Positions 58,534 through 64,000 of a stretch of 64,000 bases of DNA are shown here, in pieces. The DNA is from Thiothrix fructosivorans. Its GTDB lineage: Bacteria > Pseudomonadota > Gammaproteobacteria > Thiotrichales > Thiotrichaceae. Position numbers and translations under genes: made by a program. A model generated the notes under the pieces. It saw only the letters and a program-made list of their open reading frames with translations. It made no database searches and was not told the origin of the DNA. The stretch covers positions 372,001 through 436,000 of the forward strand of contig NZ_JAFMPM010000008.1 in the NCBI RefSeq assembly GCF_017349355.1. Direction: 5' to 3'. How positions within the stretch are numbered: position 1 is the first letter of the stretch; each line of letters opens with the position of its first letter.

Positions 58534-59124
58534 CAATCCAAAAAACGGCGCAAGCACAATCCCACCGAGCACTGCCGTCACGCCATCCGCCGCCAATGTC
58601 AGCGGGGTCAGAGCGATTTTCGCCGCAGTATCCGCCACACCATCCGGCGCAACCACTGTCAATTCATACGGTTGGCGGAAGAATGCGGTTTGCGGCACTT
58701 TCACGCTGCCAGCCAGATAGCGCGTTCCCTGAATATTTGCGTTGTATGTCAAGGTATTTCCTTGCTGGCTGAAACCGCGTTGAGTGAGAAATTGATGTTC
58801 CGCTACGGTGAGTTTCCCGACATCGGCTGACAACGTGTAGCTACCGCTTACACCTTGCCCCGCATTCACGGTGAACTGGTTGAAGGTTGGGTTGAGTTTG
58901 GTGCGACCATTCCATTGCAACACCGATTTCAGCGGCTCATTCAGTGGGAATATGAAATGGTGTTCTTCGCCAGCCACCACTAGCGTGGACTTATCTTGTG
59001 TAATCAGGAAGCTGTTGATCTTTTCAGTGCTCACATTTTTGCTCGAATGCAAGGCGTGTGTGGCACAGCCGACGCTAGCAAAGCTCAGCACGGCAAGAAG
59101 CAGGTAACGGAATAAATGGCGCAT
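58510..59124 (-). CDS. Putative lipoprotein of unknown function
   Basis: 204 residues from ATG 59124, chosen for the lipoprotein signal LLLAVLSFASVGC and AGGGAACACC before it. The mature part is beta-rich (SYTLSADVGKLTVAEHQFL, GNTLTYNANIQGTRYLAG) and ends in a hydrophobic Gly-rich helix (VTAVLGGIVLAPFFGLLVMSGG), perhaps a membrane segment. No family is recognised. Confidence 0.72.
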   Translation of the reverse strand: MRHLFRYLLLAVLSFASVGCATHALHSSKNVSTEKINSFLITQDKSTLVVAGEEHHFIFPLNEPLKSVLQWNGRTKLNPTFNQFTVNAGQGVSGSYTLSADVGKLTVAEHQFLTQRGFSQQGNTLTYNANIQGTRYLAGSVKVPQTAFFRQPYELTVVAPDGVADTAAKIALTPLTLAADGVTAVLGGIVLAPFFGLLVMSGGL

Positions 59125-59425
59125 GGTGTTCCCTCTGATGACTTGATTGATGATGGGAGCATCATGCACCATTCGCTACGCAGCAGAAAGCATCATGTAG
59201 TTAAGTAGCGAATTGCGATACTTAAAGGCGTATTATTCGCGCTGTTAAGAAATACACCTGAGACGTTTCCCAGATACTTTAGAAAGCTGATTAACCATTT
59301 GTCTGGAATTTTATAGCATTTGTCACATCTCAATCGTGTGCGACTCCATTAACTGTCGTTAGTCTACTAGTGTCTCTTGTAGACAAGCGGTCTATGTAAT
59401 TTTAGCCAATGATGGAGTCATGAAT

Positions 59426-59605
59426 ATGGAGTATTCTACCAGCACACTACTTTCGAGATATGGACAAAGTAATAATGAAAGATCAGCAATAACAACGAAC
59501 CAAACCAAGGTGGATACTCACCCTTTAGGTATCGATTTCCTTGGTTCTGATCAGAATTTACTGGGGAATTTGGCAAATGAATTCTTGGGGGATAATATCA
59601 GGTAG
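59426..59605 (+). CDS. Small hypothetical peptide, possible bacteriocin-locus gene
   Basis: 59 residues from ATG 59426, preferred over ATG 59420 because GGAG lies eight bases upstream. It is Ser/Thr/Asn-rich and ends with a short amphipathic helix (LLGNLANEFLGDNIR). The 247 bp before it (59173-59419) hold no ORF. Two other frames continue the coding appearance downstream, so this could be the start of one frameshifted gene. Confidence 0.45.
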   Translation: MEYSTSTLLSRYGQSNNERSAITTNQTKVDTHPLGIDFLGSDQNLLGNLANEFLGDNIR

Positions 59606-59658
59606 TTACGTCGTTATGGCAGATGATAGCGTACCTGAAAATAGTGACGTTTCGACTG

Positions 59659-59829
59659 ATGCGAATGTTACTAGCCGTTATACTGGAAACTCCTGCAATT
59701 CAGAGGGCTGTAGCGGGTGCATTTGCAGGCTCATGCGGAGCACTAGCTGGGGCAGTGACAGGGGCGGCATATGGTATGATAGGCGGCGTAGTGAGTGGTG
59801 GTGTTGCCCACGAACTTGGGTGTAATTAA
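59659..59829 (+). CDS. Glycine-rich, GxxxG-containing peptide, class II bacteriocin-like
   Basis: 56 residues from ATG 59659 (an ATG at 59623 is upstream in frame; neither has a good ribosome site). The C-terminal ~40 residues are hydrophobic and Gly/Ala-rich (AGAFAGSCGALAGAVTGAAY, IGGVVSGGV), with cysteines at both ends of that stretch and several GxxxG spacings, as in two-peptide or Blp bacteriocins. A two-helix membrane protein gene follows. It may be part of a frameshifted longer precursor starting at 59426. Confidence 0.45.
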   Translation: MRMLLAVILETPAIQRAVAGAFAGSCGALAGAVTGAAYGMIGGVVSGGVAHELGCN

Positions 59830-59875
59830 TCCTAATTTATTGATGTTGGCAAATTCCACTAAGGATAACGATATT

Positions 59876-60073
59876 ATGAAGACTATTTTATTACGTGCTA
59901 CCCTTTTTGCTTTGTCTGCATCTATAGCTTGGTCGATTGGTATGCCCCTCGTTTGGGGGCATTATCCAGCTTTCGGTACATTGCTAAATTTTCAGTCGAG
60001 CCTGATGTGTGCGGTGATTACCTTTTTCCTCGTCGTTCTGTTCGAGTATGCGTTTCGTAATCGCAAACAGTAA
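59876..60073 (+). CDS. Small two-helix membrane protein, possible immunity protein
   Basis: 65 residues from ATG 59876, with AAGGA ten bases upstream. Two membrane helices (LLRATLFALSASIAWSIGM and SSLMCAVITFFLVVLFEYAF) and a short basic tail. Small membrane proteins of this layout often protect producers against class II bacteriocins, and the Gly-rich peptide lies just upstream. The role is inference. Confidence 0.55.
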   Translation: MKTILLRATLFALSASIAWSIGMPLVWGHYPAFGTLLNFQSSLMCAVITFFLVVLFEYAFRNRKQ

Positions 60074-60075
60074 GG

Positions 60076-60909
60076 TCATTCCGCCAACCGAATCAAATCC
60101 TTGCCCATCACAATCTTCTGCTGCTTGTACAGCAAGCCGATAGCGCGTTTGAAATGCGCCTTGCTCACCTGAAATTCGCGGTAAATGTCTTCGGGTGAGC
60201 TTTTATCGGTAAAGGTCGATGTGCCACCCCGCGCTTGCAAATGATCGAGAATCTTCTGCGCTACCGCATCCTGCACCACCGGGCTAGGCAATTGCAGGAT
60301 CAAGTCGATTTTTTTGTCGGGGCGAATCGCTTTGATGTAACCCTGTACCCGTTGTCCGACTCGTAGCGGTTGGAACACTTCATTGGCATATAACAAGCCA
60401 AGGTGTGTTGCTTCAATTACCGCTTTGTAACCCAGTTCGGTGCGCTCATAAATCATCAATTCCACTGGCTGACGCGGGGTGAAGTCGCTGCTGAATTCGT
60501 TGAGGAATAAATCCAAGCGCGAGGAGGCGACGATGGTTTCGGTGAGATCATCGACGTACACACACACCACATACGACTGGCCTTCCTGCATCAGTGTTGC
60601 TTGTTCCTTGCGTGGCACGAGCAAATCTTTGGGTAAGCCCCAATCCAAAAACGCACCGAAACGGTTCACTGCGACCACTTTCAAGCAAGCCACTTCGCCG
60701 ACTTGTGCCAGCGGGGTTTCGGTGGTCGCAATCAAACGGTCTTCCGAATCCAAATAGATGAACACGTTTATCCAGCTTTCGGGTTGGCAATCTTTCGGTA
60801 CGTAGCGTTTGGGGAGCAAGATTTCGCCGTAATTTCCGCCGTCGACATACACCCCGAAACCAGTGGTTTTGGTGACACGCAGCAAGTTGAATTTGCCAAT
60901 TTTTAACAT
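60076..60909 (-). CDS. cvfB: CvfB-like S1 domain RNA-binding protein
   Basis: 277 residues. It has three S1/OB-type modules (TGFGVYVDGGNYGEILLPKR, NRFGAFLDWGLPKDLLVPRK, EATHLGLLYANEVF) and a C-terminal winged helix (YREFQVSKAHFKRAIGLLYK). This is the CvfB arrangement. CvfB family proteins bind RNA and affect virulence gene expression in Firmicutes. Confidence 0.92.
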   Translation of the reverse strand: MLKIGKFNLLRVTKTTGFGVYVDGGNYGEILLPKRYVPKDCQPESWINVFIYLDSEDRLIATTETPLAQVGEVACLKVVAVNRFGAFLDWGLPKDLLVPRKEQATLMQEGQSYVVCVYVDDLTETIVASSRLDLFLNEFSSDFTPRQPVELMIYERTELGYKAVIEATHLGLLYANEVFQPLRVGQRVQGYIKAIRPDKKIDLILQLPSPVVQDAVAQKILDHLQARGGTSTFTDKSSPEDIYREFQVSKAHFKRAIGLLYKQQKIVMGKDLIRLAE

Positions 60910-60980
60910 GAGAGAGTCCTTTGGTTGCTGCCATTGATGGGGCGGGGCTAAAGCGGGATTCTAGCACCAAAATGTTTGAT

Positions 60981-61820
60981 TCAACGTAGCAACACATCAC
61001 CAATCTTGATCACCTGTTTTTCACCAATGGTTAGCGTGGCATTTTGCCCAAAGTACGCGCCGTTGAGGTGTGGGTAAGGGTTCATCGCAGTGAGGGTTTT
61101 TAGCGGTTCTTTCGGGTTGCTGATCACGCCGGTTTGCTGATCAACCGTGGTGGTTTTACAGCGTTGGCAAGGCTTGCGGATGGTAAAGCGGTAAGCTTTA
61201 GTCACAGCGCTGAGGGCTTCACAACGATCTTCGCCAAACGCTTCGATGCCGCTGATGACGATATTGGGGCGGAAACGTGTCATGGGGACGGGGCTTGCAC
61301 CATGCGCTACGAGTTGTTCATTCAGGGCTTGCAGCGAGGCTTCCGACACGATCAAAAACGGGTAGCCGTCAGAAAAGGCGGTGTCGGCAGGGTCGCCGTG
61401 CATGTAATTGGGGTCAACGTGGCGGGTGAAATCGTCGGCAAACCGCACGAGGCGCAAGTCGCCGCTTTGCCATTGCCCCAGCACTTGCGTGAGCCATTGC
61501 GTGGCGGCATCACCTTCATCATCGGCGGGGCAGTGGTCGCGCCAGACGACGACTTCAATACGTTGGGCAGGTTTAGGCTGTAAGGCAATAGTCAGCGGTG
61601 GCAAGGTGTCGTGCGTCAGGATCAGCGCGTCCGCCGTCAACTGCACGCGAATTTGTGCCATCTTGGGCAGTTGGCGTTGGGTGAGAAAATGCCCGTTGGC
61701 ATCGACGACCATCCATTGCCGATCAAACGCCAAGCCTTGTGTGGTCAGTGTTGCCTGTTGCAGCGGGATGCCTTGCAGGGATTTAACGGGGTAAATAGTC
61801 AGGCTGCTAATCGTGATCAT
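60981..61820 (-). CDS. MOSC domain protein (YcbX-like)
   Basis: 279 residues. The MOSC N-terminal beta-barrel (SLTIYPVKSLQGIPLQQATL, FDRQWMVVD) is followed by the MOSC domain (FRPNIVISGIEAFGED, KPCQRCKTTTVDQQTG with the conserved Cys). Relatives are molybdenum-cofactor enzymes that reduce N-hydroxylated compounds; the conserved CxxC stretch fits. No ferredoxin domain is attached. Confidence 0.9.
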   Translation of the reverse strand: MITISSLTIYPVKSLQGIPLQQATLTTQGLAFDRQWMVVDANGHFLTQRQLPKMAQIRVQLTADALILTHDTLPPLTIALQPKPAQRIEVVVWRDHCPADDEGDAATQWLTQVLGQWQSGDLRLVRFADDFTRHVDPNYMHGDPADTAFSDGYPFLIVSEASLQALNEQLVAHGASPVPMTRFRPNIVISGIEAFGEDRCEALSAVTKAYRFTIRKPCQRCKTTTVDQQTGVISNPKEPLKTLTAMNPYPHLNGAYFGQNATLTIGEKQVIKIGDVLLR

Positions 61821-61834
61821 GAATTTATCTCTCC

Positions 61835-62386
61835 TTAATGCGCGGGATTAATCACGCCGTATACTGCCATGTCGTGATATACGCCGTTCTTGAGGACTTC
61901 TTCACGCAAGATTGCTTCGTGCTGCATCCCTGCTTTTTGCATCACACGCCCTGAGGCGGGGTTGCTGACGAAATGCCGCGCGACGATCTTGTGCAAGTCG
62001 AGCACGTCAAAGCCGTAGCGGATCACGGCGCAGACAGCTTCTGTGCAATAACCGTTGCCCCAGTAGGGAACGCCGACCCAATAGCCGAGTTCGGCGCGTT
62101 TGTTGGTGCGGTGTGTGCTGAGGCTGATCGTGCCGACTAGATTGCCACTTGCCTGAGCAATGATGGCGAGGGTGACGTGTTGGTTGGTGTAAAACTGGTG
62201 GGCGTGGAGGGCAATCCAGCGTTCTGCCATGCCTTCTTCATATGGGTGAGGGATGTTGGAGGTGAAGCGGGCGATTTCGTAATCGCTGGCGAGGGCGTGA
62301 ATTTGCGCCGCATCCGCGAGCACAAAGGGGCGTAACTGCAAGCGTGCGGTGGTGAGGGTGGGTAGGTGTAGCATTTTAATTACCAT
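61835..62386 (-). CDS. GNAT acetyltransferase (RimJ/RimL-like)
   Basis: 183 residues. It follows the RimJ pattern: LTTARLQLRPFVLADAAQIH, ELGYWVGVPYWGNGYCTEA (acetyl-CoA loop) and NPASGRVMQKAGMQHEA. It acetylates an N-terminal amine or a small molecule; the target is unknown. The start overlaps the upstream peptidase gene by 7 bp; a second ATG four codons in is possible. Confidence 0.9.
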   Translation of the reverse strand: MVIKMLHLPTLTTARLQLRPFVLADAAQIHALASDYEIARFTSNIPHPYEEGMAERWIALHAHQFYTNQHVTLAIIAQASGNLVGTISLSTHRTNKRAELGYWVGVPYWGNGYCTEAVCAVIRYGFDVLDLHKIVARHFVSNPASGRVMQKAGMQHEAILREEVLKNGVYHDMAVYGVINPAH

Positions 62387-63177
62387 TGCGCATGAACATG
62401 GTCATCGTGTCGCGCTGCACGGCAACCTTGAAATTTGACATTGGCAGCTTGAACGCCTAGCCGCGTTTGTAAATGCGGTTCTAACAACACTTTCTGCGTA
62501 TCCGCCGCCAGTAATTGTAGCAGGGTACGGGTACGCACCGCATCCATTTCATACGCTGCATAGCGTGGTTGCAACCAGTCGAAATCCCAACGTAAATGGC
62601 TGGGTTTGCCTAAACACGCTGCTTCTTTCGGGTGTTGTGGCTGTTCGTAGCACCAGTACCCCAGCCATGAGGGTGAGGCATTTAACGGTTCGTGGGTGTC
62701 TTTTCGCTGGTAAAAAAACGCCAAATCTACTTTGCGCCCATCGTTGTGGCTCAAATGCGGTAGCAAGGGAAAGCCGTTCAGAAACGGGAAGTTAGCATCC
62801 AAATAACGCACCGTGCTATCGGGGTGAACCTCCCGAACTTGCCGTGCTACCGTGAGTAAGCGGGTTTGAGTGGCGGGTGTTACGTAATTGCGCATCAGTA
62901 GGCAATAACCAACATTGGCAGCTTGCAACGGGGCGACATCGCTGGCAAAGCACGGCAGTGGCACTCTGCCATTCCATTGCGCCAGCGTGGGTACGAAGCT
63001 GAAGACCGACAGGGTATAAATCAGCAGGAATGCCGCGCCGCGTAGCCCTGTTTGCTGCCAGCGTGATGGGCGACGGATCAGGCGTAACACGGGCAAACTT
63101 AGCCACCCAATAATGCCGCCGAGCTGGGTGAGGGCGGTCAGGGCGAGAAAAATCAGTAGGTGGGTGAGGTGTTTCAT
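62380..63177 (-). CDS. Membrane-anchored LAS-type (MepA/VanY-like) metallopeptidase
   Basis: 265 residues from ATG 63177 (GGAG six bases before). Two N-terminal hydrophobic segments anchor it. The zinc-site signatures of LAS peptidases are visible: SHNDGRKVDLAFF (His and Asp, as in MepA SHxxGRxVD) and the C-terminal DDHVHAQ (HxH). These enzymes cut peptidoglycan cross-bridges or D-Ala. Its partner gene upstream encodes an NlpC/P60-type hydrolase ending 17 bp before. Confidence 0.75.
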   Translation of the reverse strand: MKHLTHLLIFLALTALTQLGGIIGWLSLPVLRLIRRPSRWQQTGLRGAAFLLIYTLSVFSFVPTLAQWNGRVPLPCFASDVAPLQAANVGYCLLMRNYVTPATQTRLLTVARQVREVHPDSTVRYLDANFPFLNGFPLLPHLSHNDGRKVDLAFFYQRKDTHEPLNASPSWLGYWCYEQPQHPKEAACLGKPSHLRWDFDWLQPRYAAYEMDAVRTRTLLQLLAADTQKVLLEPHLQTRLGVQAANVKFQGCRAARHDDHVHAQW

Positions 63178-63193
63178 GGCTTGCTCCATAGGC

Positions 63194-63655
63194 TTAATTT
63201 CCTCCATGAAGCATGGCGCGTTTTGCGCCGATAAATACACGATACGCAGGATGTTGCGCAATATTTTCCAGCCGCTCCATCACCGGGTAGCCGTTGTCTT
63301 TGGCAAGGTGGATAGCCTGCCCATCGCCGATATACACCCCAACGTGTGCCCCGTAAGGATCGGGTGTTTTGTTCCACAACAGCAAATCGCCCCACGTCAA
63401 TTCCGTGACCCGGTAAGTATGGGTTGTGTCTTCCCACAATTCGCGGGAACGTAAATCTGGGACGCTGAAGCTGTTATGGCGTAGGAGTTCGTAGGCAAAT
63501 TGCTGACAATTGGCTCCGCCTTCCAGCCCGTTGGTGTTCGGCGAACCGGGGTAGTGTGCGCCGTTGTAACGGATGGTCAGGAAATGGGGAGGGATAACAA
63601 ATATCGAGGCAGTAGGCTGCGTCATATTATTCATTTGCGTATTCCGATTTTTCAT
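63194..63655 (-). CDS. NlpC/P60-type cysteine hydrolase
   Basis: About 153 residues from ATG 63655 (MKNRNTQMNNM; two later in-frame ATGs are possible). The catalytic Cys is in GANCQQFAYELL, and GAHVGVYIGDGQAIHLAKD has the His. This matches the papain-like NlpC/P60 fold, which cleaves gamma-D-Glu-DAP bonds in peptidoglycan stems or acts as an amidase. No signal peptide is obvious, so it may act in the cytosol or be an orphan. It is followed by the LAS peptidase gene. Confidence 0.78.
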   Translation of the reverse strand: MKNRNTQMNNMTQPTASIFVIPPHFLTIRYNGAHYPGSPNTNGLEGGANCQQFAYELLRHNSFSVPDLRSRELWEDTTHTYRVTELTWGDLLLWNKTPDPYGAHVGVYIGDGQAIHLAKDNGYPVMERLENIAQHPAYRVFIGAKRAMLHGGN

Positions 63656-63785
63656 AGCCGGTGGTTGCGCTGTCGAGCCAGATGGCGGCAATGCCGAGGA
63701 AATACAATAAAATTAACAATGAAATGATTTGAACCTATTGCCGCCAAAATCAGTACAAAAAGTAAAACCAGTAGTGTTTCCATAA

Positions 63786-63965
63786 TCAGCGACTCGGCGG
63801 GCAAAAACCCAGAAAATCCGGTTTAGGGCAACTCGGCTCAACCCCTTTCCACTGCTGGCAATGCCCGAACGCATCTGCTTTTTCGCAATCCGGGTGCGGT
63901 GTGGCGCAGGCATTCAGCCCCAGCAGGCACAGCCAGAGCAGTAAGTGTTTTTCGTGGCGTTTCAT
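63786..63965 (-). CDS. Small cysteine-rich lipoprotein
   Basis: 59 residues from ATG 63965, with GGAGG seven bases upstream. The lipobox LNAC (residue ~19) follows a basic hydrophobic N-terminus. The mature part has four more cysteines in a repeated pattern (HPDCEKADAFGHC, SCPKPDFLGFC). It could be a small metal-binding or disulfide-stabilised outer-membrane lipoprotein. The family is unrecognised. About 5 bp later on the same strand a 43-codon hydrophobic frame (METLLVLLFVLILAAIG...) begins at 63782, weakly supported. Confidence 0.65.
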   Translation of the reverse strand: MKRHEKHLLLWLCLLGLNACATPHPDCEKADAFGHCQQWKGVEPSCPKPDFLGFCPPSR

Positions 63966-64000
63966 CGTGATTCCTCCGTCACTGTTATAAGCATGGATTT

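Noticed and set aside
1-64000. CRISPR arrays, tRNA or rRNA genes
   Set aside because: No regularly spaced direct repeats and no cloverleaf or rRNA core sequences were recognised by eye.

Overview
The window looks like a chromosomal segment of a gammaproteobacterium. The gene set fits a filamentous, rosette-forming sulfur oxidiser of the Thiothrix/Thiotrichales type: paired glutamine synthetases (GSI and GSIII), a TusA sulfur-carrier domain, a CsgG/HfaB-like surface-fibre or holdfast export gene, LPS genes and IS66-type elements. The taxonomic assignment is inference from gene content; no rRNA or marker search could be run. No rRNA, tRNA or CRISPR array was recognised.

Layout. 1-4507 (minus): envelope and surface polysaccharide genes (sulfatase-fold membrane protein cut by the window edge, GH18 glycosidase, WecG/TagA glycosyltransferase, methyltransferase). 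4820-6371 (plus): two small secreted proteins, one with two curlin-like repeats, and a CsgG-family lipoprotein. 6436-10156 (minus): glnA and glnN, with a strong terminator between them. 10356-13959 (minus): a tight operon bolA - LOG - small secreted protein - homoserine kinase/TusA fusion - cation efflux. 14070-15387: a lone cNMP-binding domain protein and a secreted trypsin-like protease.

15605-30630 is a type III secretion (T3SS) locus in three blocks: sctK-sctL (plus); sctQ-R-S-T-U, an NfeD-like membrane protein, sctV-N-O (minus); and sctC(N-domains only)-sctD-E-F-G-I-J (plus). A Tgl-type transglutaminase-like protein, a candidate effector, lies between the last two blocks. The SctC-like protein ends before any secretin barrel, SctU lacks the NPTH autocleavage motif, SctJ lacks its C-terminal membrane helix, and no ruler (SctP), gatekeeper, tip or translocator gene is seen. 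The export gate and ATPase look intact, but the outer-membrane and substrate-switching parts are reduced. I consider this the most unusual system in the window.

30647-42115: LPS and housekeeping genes (two LpxL-type acyltransferases, hemH, CinA-like protein, IMPase, murI, slyD-type FKBP, hldE, FAD oxidoreductase, CPBP protease, GNAT). One IS66-type element sits five codons inside an acyltransferase gene, and its terminal repeat supplies a replacement GTG start. 42195-47917: accessory island with a ParD/RelE-type toxin-antitoxin pair, an IS-broken PIN toxin next to a small antitoxin-like gene, a low-GC DUF6232-like pair, and two copies of a second IS66-type element (identical transposases), each with its own 8-bp target duplication.

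48196-63965: mixed genes (Nudix hydrolase, DUF4143 ATPase, membrane/VWA lipoprotein module, EamA transporter, dual-specificity phosphatase, L,D-transpeptidase, Sir2 deacylase, TnpB remnant, AAA-ATPase/nuclease, a small glycine-rich bacteriocin-like locus, CvfB, MOSC protein, GNAT, a LAS-type metallopeptidase beside an NlpC/P60-type hydrolase, and a 59-residue lipoprotein).
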